Below are positions 42,701 to 53,910 of a stretch of DNA of 64,000 nt, in pieces. The stretch lies in the NCBI RefSeq assembly GCF_905163445.1, contig NC_053202.1, positions 1,054,001-1,118,000 of the forward strand, written 5' to 3'. A program made the position numbers and the translations under genes. Numbering within the stretch: the stretch's first letter is position 1; every line of letters begins with the position of its first letter. Source of the stretch: Pararge aegeria. Its lineage: Eukaryota; Arthropoda; Insecta; Lepidoptera; Nymphalidae. The notes beneath the pieces are model-generated. The model was not told the origin of the DNA and searched no databases. It saw nothing but the letters and a program-made list of their open reading frames with translations.

Positions 42701-44030
42701 AAGTATATAATGTATTCAAGAATATAAAGTACATAAGTATATAATGTACTTAAGTAAATAATGTACTTAAGTATATAATGTACTTAGGTATATAATGTAC
42801 TTATGTTTATAATGTATTTAAGTATATAATGTACTTTAGTATATAATGTACTTAAGTATATAATGTATTTAAGTATATAATATATTTAAGTAAATAATGT
42901 ACTTAAGTATATAATGTACTTAGGTATATAATGTACTTAAGTATATAATGTACTTAGGTATATAATGTACTAAAGTAAATAATGTACTTAAGTAAATAAT
43001 GTACTTATGTAGATAATGTACTTAAGTATATAATGTATTTAAGTATATAATGTACTTAAGTATATAATGTACTTAAGTAAATAATGTACTTAAGTATATA
43101 ATGTACTTAAGTAAATAATGTACTAAAGTATATAATGTGTTTAAGTATATAATGTATTTAAGTATATAATGTACATAAGTAAATAATTTACTTACGTAAA
43201 TAATGTACTCAAGTAAATAATGTACTCAAGTAAATAATGTACTTATGTATATAATGTATTTAAGTATATAATATATTTAAGTAAATAATGTACTTAAGTA
43301 TAAAATGTACTTAGGTATATAATGTACTTGAGTAAATAATGTATTTAAGTATATAACATACTTAAGTATATAATGTACTGAGGTATATAATGTACTTAAG
43401 TAGATAATGTTCTACAGTAAATAATGTACTTATGTATATAATGTATTTAAGTATATAATGTATTTAAGAAAATAATGTACTTAAGTATAAAATGTACTTA
43501 GGTATATAATGTACTTAAGTAAATAATGTATTTAAGTATATAACATACTTAAGTATATAATGTACTTAAGTATATAATGTACTGAGGTATATAATGTACT
43601 TAAGTAGATAATGTTCTACAGTAAATAATGTACTTATGTATATAATGTATTTAAGTATATAATGTATTTAAGTATATAATGTATTTAAGTATATAATGTA
43701 CTTAAGTATATAATGTACTTAGGTATATAATGTACTTTTGTTTATAATGTATTTAAGTTTATAATGTACTTAAGTATATAATGTACTTAAGTATATAATG
43801 TATTTAAGTATATAATATATTTAAGTAAATAATGTACTTAAGTATATAATGTACTTAGGTATATAATGTACTTAAGTATATAATGTACTTAGGTATATAA
43901 TGTACTAAAGTAAATAATGTACTAAAGTAAATAATGTACTTATGTAGATAATGTACTTAAGTATATAATGTATTTAAGTATATAATGTATTTAAGTATAT
44001 AATGTACTTAAGTATATAATGTACTTAAGT
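33790..44030. repeat. Higher-order repeat, about 4.9 and 5.3 kb in two tandem copies
   Basis: The offset is 4906 bp at 33801/38707, 33915/38821, 34201/39107 and 34803/39709. It becomes 5314 at 36161/41475 and 36737/42051, then 5331 at 38078/43409. The increments (408 and 17) are 24 and 1 monomers, so copy 2 gained whole monomers. Confidence 0.8.
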
Positions 44031-45620
44031 AAATAATGTACTTAAGTATATAATGTACTTAAGTAAATAATGTACTAAAGTATATAATGTGTTTAAGTAT
44101 ATAATGTATTTAAGTATATAATGTACATAAGTAAATAATTTACTTAAGTAAATAATGTACTCAAGTAAATAATGTACTCAAGTAAATAATGTACTTATGT
44201 ATATAATGTATTTAAGTATATAATATATTTAAGTAAATAATGTACTTAAGTATAAAATGTACTTAGGTATATAATGTACTTGAGTAAATAATGTATTTAA
44301 GTATATAACATACTTAAGTATATAATGTACTGAGGTATATAATGTACTTAAGTAGATAATGTTCTACAGTAAATAATGTACTTATGTATATAATGTATTT
44401 AAGTATAAAATGTATTTAAGAAAATAATGTACTTAAGTATAAAATGTACTTAGGTATATAATGTACTTAAGTAAATAATGTATTTAAGTATATAACATAC
44501 TTAAGTATATAATGTACTTAAGTATATAATGTACTGAGGTATATAATGTACTTAAGTAGATAATGTTCTACAGTAAATAATGTACTTATGTATATAATGT
44601 ATTTAAGTATATAATGTATTTAAGTATATAATGTATTTAAGTATATAATGTACTTAAGTATATAATGTACTTAGGTATATAATGTACTTTTGTTTATAAT
44701 GTATTTAAGTTTATAATGTACTTAAGTATATAATGTACTTAAGTATATAATGTATTTAAGTATATAATATATTTAAGTAAATAATGTACTTAAGTATATA
44801 ATGTACTTAGGTATATAATGTACTTAAGTATATAATGTACTTAGGTATATAATGTACTAAAGTAAATAATGTACTAAAGTAAATAATGTACTTATGTAGA
44901 TAATGTACTTAAGTATATAATGTATTTAAGTATATAATGTACTTAAGTATATAATGTACTTAAGTAAATAATGTACTTAAGTATATAATGTACTTAAGTA
45001 AATAATGTACTAAAGTATATAATGTGTTTAAGTATATAAGGTATTTAAGTATATAATGTACATAAGTAAATAATTTACTTAAGTAAATAATGTACTCAAG
45101 TAAATAATGTACTCAAGTAAATAATGTACTTATGTATATAATGTATTTAAGTATATAATATATTTAAGTAAATAATGTAAATAAGTATAAAATGTACTTA
45201 GGTATATAATGTACTTGAGTAAATAATGTATTTAAGTATATAACATACTTAAGTATATAATGTACTTAAGTATATAATGTACTGAGGTATATAATGTACT
45301 TAAGTAGATAATGTTCTACAGTAAATAATGTACTTATGTATATAATGTATTTAAGTATATAATGTATTTAAGTATATAATGTATTTAAGAAAATAATGTA
45401 CTTAAGTATAAAATGTACTTAGGTATATAATGTACTTAAGTAAATAATGTATTTAAGTATATAACATACTTAAGTATATAATGTACTTAAGTATATAATG
45501 TACTGAGGTATATAATGTACTTAAGTAGATAATGTTCTACAGTAAATAATGTACTTATGTATATAATGTATTTAAGTATATAATGTATTTAAGTATATAA
45601 TGTATTTAAGTATATAATGT
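43360..45620. repeat. Higher-order repeat, 952-bp unit
   Basis: The rare variant 'gttctacag' occurs at 43409, 44361 and 45313, each 952 bp (56 monomers) apart, and again 204 bp (12 monomers) after the first (43613). The same 204-bp step is seen at 38078/38282. Confidence 0.8.
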
Positions 45621-45858
45621 ACTTAAGTATATAATTTACTTAAGTATATAATGTACTAAAGTATATAATGTACTTAAGTAAATAATGTACTTAAGTATAT
45701 AATGTACTAAAGTAAATTATGTTCTTTTGTATATAATGTATTTCATTAAATAATGTTCTTAAGTATATAATTTATTTAAGTATATAATGTATTTTAGTAT
45801 ATAATTTAAGTCAGTATATAATGTATTTCAGTATATAATGTAAATCGTGCGAATCAGA

Positions 45859-46080
45859 AACGAAGATGCAATGCGCTTCGAACGCGTCGGTTGTATATCA
45901 CCCACGTAGGGTGCAGAGCAGAGCGGCGGAGCGGTTACGGTGTCTCGCGGTGCGATGGTAAAAAGGCGAGGAAACTAGATCAAGCAGTTCTTGAATTCAC
46001 TCACCGAAATATATCTTATAAAATACCTGTTTTAGTCCAAAACCCTCAAAACTTCATGGTATATGTCACTCAGAACATAG
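45859..46080 (+). CDS. Possible orphan exon beside the satellite
   Basis: GC-richer sequence with an open frame across it ends in ATAG/GTAAGT. The peptide includes LDQAVLEFTHRNISYKIPVL, which I do not recognise. No convincing acceptor is visible, because the satellite begins just upstream. It could be a transposon exon, a pseudo-exon or part of a gene truncated by the array. Confidence 0.25.
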
Positions 46081-46278
46081 GTAAGTATTCACATGTGTTT
46101 AAAGTCAGCGGCGGATGATATAAAATAAAGTAAATCTCCATTATGCGTTATAAAAAACTTAAGGATAGGCATTGTAAGAGTTATAAAAGCCTACATTCAA
46201 TTATTTATGACTCGCACTGGTGATATTCTTCATTTTATATCTTCTAATATGTCTTAGCATCTTATATTTATATATATA

Positions 46279-46395
46279 CTAGCTGTTGCCCGCGACTTCG
46301 TCTGCGTTTGATTTTGTTTTTCAGTATCGCTAAGCTTAAATGAGTATAGTTGTATATTTATTTATATATACATATATACATATATGTGTGTCTGT

Positions 46396-46437
<42 letters not shown>

Positions 46438-46640
46438 ACTGTGACTGTCAATTAATTATAGACAAATAATTTGCAATAAAATAAAATTGTGACTTTACTT
46501 AAAGATCTAAGCTATCCTATCTCTTAAGTTGGACCAGACTGCTCACGGTGTGCCAATTTAATTTAAAATCGGTTCAGTAGTTTAGGAGTCCATCGCGGAC
46601 AAACATCGTGACAGGAGATTTATATATATTAAGATATTGT
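46279..46640 (+). repeat. Retroposon 3' region with a (TA)n palindrome
   Basis: It starts 'actagctgttgcccgcgact' and ends 'ggttcagtagtttaggagtc', 'tttatatatattaagat', a widespread lepidopteran 3' end. A palindromic GTTGATATA...TATATCAAC with a long TA core interrupts it at about 46394-46439. Confidence 0.55.
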
Positions 46641-46879
46641 TTTGTTATTTTTTGTTTTCACTTTTTATTTGTGCAATAAAGACTATCTATTTATCTATCT
46701 ATCTTCATAGCCTGTGCATACCCTCTGTTTAAAGTAGGTATTTACGTTCATTGGCCACTTGTATGAGGTTGACAGAAAACAGACGACAACGCAAAGAAAA
46801 AAAAAAATCTGGCAATCGTCACAAAAAAACATTAGGGACGAGTTAAATTTGGTCGTGTACGCATGTACCTATCCCGCCC

Positions 46880-47180
46880 TGTTGGATATTACGAAATGGA
46901 GCCCAGTGGGTTAAACTTCGACTTCACTTTCGTAGGGCCGAGTTTGAATCCCAGCACGGTCCTCTTACTTTTCTCAGTTGTGTGCGTTTTAAGGAATTAA
47001 AATTACACTTGCTTCAACAATGAAGGAAAACATCGTGAGGCCTAAGAGTTCTACATAATGTTCTCAAAGGTGTGTGGAGTACACCAATTCGTACTGGGCC
47101 AGCGTGGTGGACTAAGGCCTTAACTACGGTGGAAGGAGACCCGTGCTCTGAAGTGGGCCAGTAATGGGTTATAATCATGA
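46880..47180 (+). mobile_element. SINE family C copy
   Basis: Weak A box, B box 'gagtttgaatccc', body 'gaaggaaaacatcgtgag' and 'ggccagcgtggtggac', diverged from 22500-22812. Confidence 0.7.
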
Positions 47181-47194
47181 AACTCTTTATTTGC

Positions 47195-47595
47195 ATACTA
47201 AAATTCAAAATTTATTTATTTCAAGTAGGCCTAATTAATAAGCACTTTTAAAACGTCTAGTCAGTCTGTTTGTAGTGACTCTACCACCGGTTCGAAAGGC
47301 ACTGAGAAGAGCCAGCAAGAAACTCAGCAGATTGTTCTCTTCCAACATAATTTTAAAGTTTAACAACCTTTAGAATTTTTCTGTTTTGTGAGAGATGAGA
47401 GCGGAGTGGCCTGCTTCCAAGCAGCCTTGTCATTAAGGAATTCATCAATCGTGTAGTAACCGCGATTTGTTGAATGTGTTTTAATATATTGTTTAAACTT
47501 GGTAAAGGTAGATCTAATAGTACCATGTATAGATATGTATAGATACAGTACCATGTTATAAAAGCATATACCCATCCCCACAAAGGACTTCTGTA
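47195..47595 (-). pseudogene. LINE family G 3' end with RT C-terminus
   Basis: Minus frames read KSFVGMGICFYN, then YYTIDEFLNDKAAWK, the usual last residues of this LINE group. The 3' UTR and the 'gcctacttgaaataaat' tail follow. It abuts the 3' end of the next LINE. Confidence 0.65.
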
Positions 47596-48815
47596 CCACA
47601 ACATTAACATAGACAAAATATAATAAAAACATAAACATATAGAAAGAAGTAGAATACAAAAGGCGGCCTTATTGCTTAATAGCGATCTCTGCCAGGCAAC
47701 CTTTGAATTAGGAAAAAAAAAGAAGTGGAGAATAGACTGTTAGTGGTACAAATTTTAAAATACATACATGCGAATAACTACATACTAATACATAAACTAG
47801 TTTACACAAACAGATAAAAAGTACATAATATAATTAATAAATAAAAATAAACTACTATATATAATAACAAAACTTACATATTTAAATACCTTAACATACA
47901 ATAAATGAGTAAGTATATACATGCTATTAATAGTCGTTGACAATATAATGGGACTTAACTGCTTTTTTAAATATCGCCAGTGATTTGGATCCTCGTATGC
48001 TCATTGGAAGCGCATTCCACAATTCCACAGCTCGTACGCTAAACGAACGATTGTAAAATTTTGTCTTATGATAAGGCATACTCAGCGTCAGCGCACGGCA
48101 CGATCTTAAATCGCCAAGAAAAGTGAACTTCTCTATCAAATACGAGGGAGTTTTTAGATGAAATAACACACAGTAAAGAAGTGAAAGTACGTGCATATCC
48201 CGGCGACGACGAACAGGAAGCCACTTGAGTTATTGTCGAAATTCGGAAACGTAGTCATATTTGCGAAGGCCAAATATGAACCGAATAGCAAGATTTTGAA
48301 GACGCTCAAGTTCATTAAGCTGATCCTCGGTCAGATTAAGAAAGCTGGCATCCGCATGATCGAGAATAGATAGAAGGAGAGAATGTGCTAGCGTAACTTT
48401 GGTCGGAATTGGAAGAAATGATCGCAGCCTTCGCAACGAGCTCATCGTCGCAAACACTTTCCGACTCAGCTTTTTGGCATGCACTGACAATGACAATTCC
48501 CGGTCGAGGTATACACCAAGATCTTTAACAGATTCACAAAAAGGAATAGCGATGCCATTATAAATAACAGGAGTAATGCTGCGCCAATCAACCCTCGCGA
48601 TCATTCCTGAGCTGCCCATAACGATAGCTTTAGATTTTGCAGGATTGACCTTAAGCCAATATCGCCTGCTCCACTCAGAAATTGCAGCCATGTCATTATT
48701 TACAGCTGCAACAGCAGAGCCAAGATTTTGAAGGGTAGATGAGCGATATATTTGGATATCATCTGCATACATATGATAGAGAGAAGAGTCGAAGAGATTA
48801 TGGGTTGATGTGATT
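47596..48815 (-). pseudogene. CR1-type LINE, 5'-truncated RT with one stop codon
   Basis: Reading from 48815, YADDIQIY (RT motif C), VNPAKSKAIVMG (motif D) and LGVYLDRELS (motif E) are followed by the conserved C-terminal domain (LWNALPMSIRGSKSLAIFKK) to the end near 47927. One TAA at 48232-48230 interrupts an otherwise single open frame. The 3' UTR carries 'ggttgcctggcagagatcgc'. Motifs A and B and the endonuclease are lost. Confidence 0.85.
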
Positions 48816-49609
48816 ATGATGGTGGAAGTGGAAAATCATCATGCGACCCGATCTAGTAACTTTTTCAACAATAACCTATCCAAAGTAAGTATTACTACCA
48901 CAGTTGTATCATCATCATCATCATATCTGAAGATCGACGTCCACAGTTACGAGCTTTTTTTATTATTATTTTTTTTGGCAAAAACAGTCATTACATGGAA
49001 GTAACTTAATAAACATTGCCGAAAAGGTACAGTTAATTTACAATAGTAGAAAGTTTTAAAAGCATTGAGCAGAGCAGAGCAGAGCAATAAGTGGTGGGAA
49101 AAAAAGAAAAGGTAAATGATTATTAAAAACAGCAAGGCAGAAAAAGATATAGTATAAAGTATTAGTACATCAAAAGTATTTTTTAAAAGAAGCAGTTTTA
49201 ATTTTCTTTGAAGAGCTACAAAATTATAGATAGGGACTTCGCAATTCCACGTGTCCAACCGGCATTATCCAGTCCGGCTTTCTCAATCAAAGTGGGCAAC
49301 GCATCTCTGATTTTATATCAGGATAGTCTTAGTACGAGATTAGCTCGCTTGCAATCGATGAGTCGCTTATGTCACTCATTTTTAGCTTTTAATCCGGTTT
49401 TTGTTTTACAAAGGTTACGTCAATCGCTCGGGCTAAATAATTGTAGGCAAAATTTGAACTTTAATGTGATAAAAATAAGATCCATTTTGCTTTGAAGTTC
49501 ACATAATTCCATACTCGTAAACGACGTGTAACTCAATAAAAAATCGGGATGTTTCATATCGAATCATCCCGTAAAAATATTGAATCAAAAGAAGCATTTT
49601 TAATTTAAA
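48816..49609. other. Non-coding, nothing recognised
   Basis: An AGAGC microsatellite near 49073-49088 and a 96-codon frame (49208-49495) with no recognisable domain and no splice signals. I do not call it a gene. Confidence 0.35.
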
Positions 49610-49750
49610 ACATTTCAAGTGTTTACTTGTGACAACCCTATTGATGATAAAAGACCGACACGTGCATAGTACCTACGCTACGCGACGCGTACCTAATAAA
49701 GTGGCAGGAGTAAATTTTTCATGTGATTATAGGGCTTTAGCTGATTTCTT
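49610..49750 (+). repeat. Unclassified repeat, pair of 60018-60160
   Basis: 'aaaagaccgacacgtgcata' and 'cgcgacgcgtacct' are nearly identical in both copies, and similarity continues on both sides. No known family was recognised. Confidence 0.55.
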
Positions 49751-51009
49751 TCAGTAAAAACTATGGCAATGGGTTACTCAGAAACTAGGAGCATTTCGTA
49801 AATAATGTAACTTTAAAGCCTCTGAAGTATTATCTTTTTTTTCATTAACAGGTTGAGTTAAAACACACTAATTTTTCCAGAATAACAAGATTTTACGCGC
49901 TGCCAACCACGTTGTATCTAGTTGGAGATTTATAGGCGGTTGCTCTACACTACGCCAGGTCCTTCAATTTTATTACTATTAAAAAATAAACTAAGTTTTT
50001 GCAGTTGGTTAAAACATAAATTCCTCGCAGCCATATATCCTACCAGCCTATTTCATAAGCAGCACGCGATTGACATTAGCAAGTCAAATGGAAATTCGTA
50101 AATAGGCGAGTATCTCTTAAATCTGAGAGCCTTTAGACCTAGGTTCCAATTCTTAAGCAAATAATGTACAGCGAACACTGGCAAGGTAGGCCTCTATGCA
50201 TAACATCTTTACAATTTCATATTCCACATTTGCATTTGTATGATACAAACAAAAGTTTGAAATATATAATAAATGGGTTAGAATAATAAGTATGTCTTGG
50301 TTAAAATATACAAGTTGCTTATAGTAAAGTTAATTTTTTTTTTAATAAATAATCTGCCCTATGGCTTGGCGTAGGCCTCCTCACTCAAAGGACAAATAAC
50401 CACCATGCTGATCCAATCGGAGTTGGCGGGCGACCAAGATCAAAATCTTGATCGAGGCTGTTGACATATATATAATGTTATTATGTCCTAATGTCCTAAA
50501 TACTTAATGCGTAATTCTCAAAGTAAAGTCAAACAAGAAACATTATAAAAGACAATTTAAAAAACAACAATAAACATAATAAACACAGGCAGGTACGCTG
50601 CCAGTATGACACGCTTCAATAATTTTCATGCATCAGTTGTTTTGTAAAGATTATAGGGCCCCACTTCCTTTATGGTTATGGTTAAATTTTAACAAGTTTA
50701 TATTTCATAGCTAGCAGACGATCACAATATTGCTTGACTCAATTTTATCTTAGTAATGATATTTGGGGTGGAGTTTGGATGATTTTGTTACTCTTGTATT
50801 TATTTATTTCTTGAAAACATACAGTTTTATAATTAAGTAATATGTGATACATATTTATAATACTTGAACCTAATTGTTTCCTTTGTTAGTTTGGTACTCA
50901 TTAAATTATAATAAACCCATTGACTGAAATTTTAAATTATGTTAACTTGTAGGGAAAGCTTTAGAACATTGGGTTAAAATTCCAAAATTTAATATCGCTG
51001 TGGACATTT
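49751..51009. other. Non-coding, nothing recognised
   Basis: AT-rich, with no supported gene or repeat. Confidence 0.4.
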
Positions 51010-51075
51010 AAAGTCAAAGTGAAATATTTCTTTATTCAAATAGGCACATAGATGGCACTTTTGATGCGTACATTT
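51010..51075 (-). mobile_element. LINE tail fragment
   Basis: 'aagtgaaatatttctttatt' + 'caaataggcacatagatggc' is the inverse of the CR1/Jockey-type tail at 53790-53870. Confidence 0.65.
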
Positions 51076-51679
51076 GAGATGATGATGACTGAAAGTTCCC
51101 ATTTTAATATGAGCTCTACTTTAAGCAACCTGCCATAAAGAATGCTTAAATCGACAACAGCAAATCACTACAAAAGCAAAGTGCATGTGTGCGTAAATAA
51201 ATTCCTACAACCAACTAATGAGATCAAATAAGTGTTCAGAGCTAAATTAATTTAGGGTCGCTGACCTGTCACTGATACGTGTTTAGCAAAGATACATATA
51301 TCAATGTCTATGTAAATAATACCTACTAACAAGGTGCATTCAATCAGTAAATAACACAGTAGTAAGCCCTAAGTCGGAGAGCCTGTGTTTGATACCCAGC
51401 GGGCAATTTCACCTCTCCATGGCTAGTTACCACACTACTCACAGTGAAGTACAGCCGAGCAACAAAGCATTTGTACAACACTTTATACAAACTTATTAGG
51501 AGTACGTGTTCAATGGCTTATGTAACTTCATTCATATCAGGTCTACATGACTGAACAATTATTTTTTATCACAAGCACCTATGAAGTATTCATATTAATG
51601 TTTCCTTTATTGTAAGGTGATGATGATAACTACAATGGTTGACTAAAACAAATCATCATTAATTAATACTTAGCAATTA
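51076..51679. other. Non-coding, nothing recognised
   Basis: No gene-like frame or repeat family supported. Confidence 0.4.
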
Positions 51680-51925
51680 AGGTAGCAGTGATAACCCAGT
51701 GGATAGGAGATCGTATACACTTTGCGTTTTTATTAATTAAAATATCACTTGTTTTATCGTGAGGAAACCTGAATGCCTGAGTTTTCCACAATGTTCTCAA
51801 AGATGTGTGGAGTCCACCAACCCACACTGGGCCAGCATGGTGGATTACCTTAACCCCATCTCATTGTGGGAGGAGACTTGTGCCTTGTAGTGGGCTAGTA
51901 ATGGGTCTATATGATGATGATGATG
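51680..51925 (+). mobile_element. SINE family C copy with head deletion
   Basis: 'cagtgataacccagtggata' is the A-box side; the B box is deleted; the body and (TGA)n tail remain. Confidence 0.7.
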
Positions 51926-51976
51926 AATGAAGCTAGAGCAATTCATATCGCTAACAAATACAAAACATTGTTAGAA

Positions 51977-52215
51977 CTTAAATCAAAGTCAAATATTTCT
52001 TTATTCAAATAGGAACATATATGGCACTTTTTCTGCGTACATTACATGTAAAATATAACATGGAAGTGAGTTGATGACGATAGCTAAATTCGTCAACTTA
52101 AAACTAAAGCTACGAGGGTTCCAAACGCGCCCTGGTCTAAGAAGCCCACAACAAACTTAGCTGGTTGTTTATTTTTTTGGTATCACCGTCTCAAACTGTC
52201 ACTAAAAACTATTAA
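51977..52215 (-). mobile_element. LINE 3' UTR fragment, inverted to the adjacent LINE
   Basis: Its reverse complement follows the 3' UTR of 53594-53870 from the 'gagacggtgatacc' block through 'ccctcgtagctttagtttta' to the TTTGACTTTGA tail. Confidence 0.75.
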
Positions 52216-52244
52216 AGTGTTAAACTACTAGTGTTAAACTATTA

Positions 52245-53870
52245 AATTGTTTAAATCGGGTAGTACTTCTGACCCCACTAACTTTAGACCAGTATCCGTA
52301 CTACCCACTTTCAGTAAAATCTTTGAAAAACTCATTTTAAATCAATTACTTTACCATTTTCATAAGTATAATTTACTTCATATTAAGCAATTTGGTTTCA
52401 CACGGGGTCGCTCAACAATCGACGCAGGTGTTGAGCTAATACAAAACATATTTGAAGCCTGGGAGGAGTCACGTGATGCACTTGGTGTGTTCTGTGACTT
52501 ATCTAAGGCGTTTGATTGTGTTCAACACGAAACGTTAGTTAGGAAACTACACCACTATGGAATTCAGGGTGTAGCTCTAGACTTAATGAGTAACTATCTA
52601 CGCGATAGAATTCAGAAAGTCGACGTGAATGGAAAACGGTCTAATGGATCAGTTATGAAAATAGGTGTCCCACAGGGGTCTATATTAGGACCATTTCTGT
52701 TCCTTATTTACATTAATGACCTTCCTTACCTTGCCAAGGATAAACACGGGATAGTTCTGTTTGCCGATGATACATCACTGACTTTTAAAATAAATCGACG
52801 TGAACTAGCTTTTGACGACGTAAACAACTCTCTCGCTAAAGTGGTACAGTGGTTTGAAGCTAATAATTTGGTTCTTAACGGAAAAAAAACCAAGTGTATA
52901 AAATTCACTTTACCTAATGTTAAACACGTGAAAACCACTGTACTACTTAATAATGAGGAACTGAAACTGGAGGATACGACAGTTTTTCTAGGAATAACGT
53001 TAGATTCTAAACTTCAATGGGGCCCTCATGTAAATAATTTATCGAACAGGCTTAGTTCTGCTGCCTATGCGGTAAAGAAGATACGCCATATGACCGACGT
53101 AGAAACTGCTAGACTGGTATATTTTAGTTACTTTCACAGCATTATGTCATATGGAATTTTACTTTGGGGTAATGCTGCTGATATTAGCACTATTTTCGTG
53201 CTGCAGAAGAGGGCTGTTCGTTCTATCTACAAAATGGGTCCGAGAGAGTCATTGAGAGATAAATTTAAAGATTTTAAAATAATGACAGTGTATAGTCAGT
53301 ACATATTTGAAAATTTAATGTACGTCCATAAAAACATTTCTAAATTTAAGAAAAAATGTGACGGCAATAATTTAAACATTAGAAGTAAGAATAAACTTAC
53401 AGTGCAATATACTAGGTTACATAAAATTCATAATTCGTTTAAAGGAAATTGCATACAATTCTACAATAAACTACCAATTGACATCTTGGAGATGTCTCTT
53501 AAAAAGTTCAAAGTTTGTATTAAACGTAAGCTTATAGAAAAGTCCTATTATAGTATAAAGGACTACGTAAACGATAAAAAAGCTTGGGTGTAAATTATTG
53601 CTCTAACCAGGTTGCTCTTCTAATAATTTAAAATTACTTTGTGAGATGGCGATAACAAAAAAAAAAAAAAAAACACCCGGCTAAGTTTGTTGTGGGCTTC
53701 TTCTTAGACCGGGACGCGTTTGGAACCCTCGTAGCTTTAGTTTTAAGTTTACGAATGTGGTTATCGCCATCATCTCACTACCGTGTAATTCTTATGTACG
53801 CATCAAAAGTGCCACCTGTGGGCCTACTTGAATAAAGATATTTTTGACTTTGACTTTTGACTTTGACTTT
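52245..53870 (+). mobile_element. CR1/Jockey-type LINE, 5'-truncated, RT open for 448 codons
   Basis: The frame is open from 52247 to the stop at 53593 but has no ATG at its start, so it is truncated inside the RT domain. Motifs seen: FRPVSVLP, CDLSKAFD (motif A, residues about 83-90), GVPQGSILGP (B), FADD (C, residues 172-175), NGKKTKCIKF (D) and FLGITLD (E). The C-terminal LINE domain ends KDYVNDKKAWV. The 3' UTR has a 16-A run and ends in TGACTTT repeats. Lack of stops suggests a recent insertion. The endonuclease and ORF1 are missing, so it cannot move on its own. Confidence 0.9.
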
Positions 53871-53871
53871 A

Positions 53872-53910
53872 AAGAAGCAACCTGGTTAGAGCAATAATTT
53901 ACACCCAAGC
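53872..53910 (-). mobile_element. Inverted LINE fragment at the tail of the LINE
   Basis: The reverse complement matches 53582-53618 ('gcttgggtgtaaattattgc' onward), so a short piece of the same family lies in the opposite direction right after the tail. Confidence 0.65.

Larger units (their letters stand above)
29074..45845. repeat. 17-bp satellite array, about 16.8 kb
   Basis: The monomer is TAAGTATATAATGTACT with frequent variants (AAATAATG for TATATAATG, TTAGG for TTAAG, TATTT for TACTT, TAAAG). It repeats without interruption by any other element. Each monomer boundary forms the palindrome TACTTAAGTA. Stops occur in every frame and no open frame of 60 codons exists on either strand. Monomers are more diverged near both edges (for example 45720-45845). 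Variant order repeats at larger scales, listed separately. Such a long array is unusual for Lepidoptera, whose chromosomes are holocentric and generally satellite-poor. Confidence 0.95.

Noticed and set aside
29074..45845. CRISPR-like array
   Set aside because: Monomers are contiguous with no unique spacers, the context is eukaryotic, and variation is gradual.
46394..46439. (TA)n palindrome as a replication origin or recombination site
   Set aside because: A dinucleotide run is automatically palindromic; only the GTTGA/TCAAC flanks add information.
47927..48772. Two separate host genes
   Set aside because: Both frames are one LINE RT interrupted by a single TAA.
49208..49495. 95-codon protein gene
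   Set aside because: No recognised domain, Kozak context or splice partner; length is compatible with chance.
51977..52215. Twin-primed 5' inversion of the neighbouring LINE
   Set aside because: The inverted part is the 3' UTR and tail, not the 5' region, so it is a separate insertion.
52247..53593. Host gene of 448 codons
   Set aside because: Clear LINE reverse transcriptase motifs, no start codon, and a multi-copy 3' UTR with TGACTTT tail.
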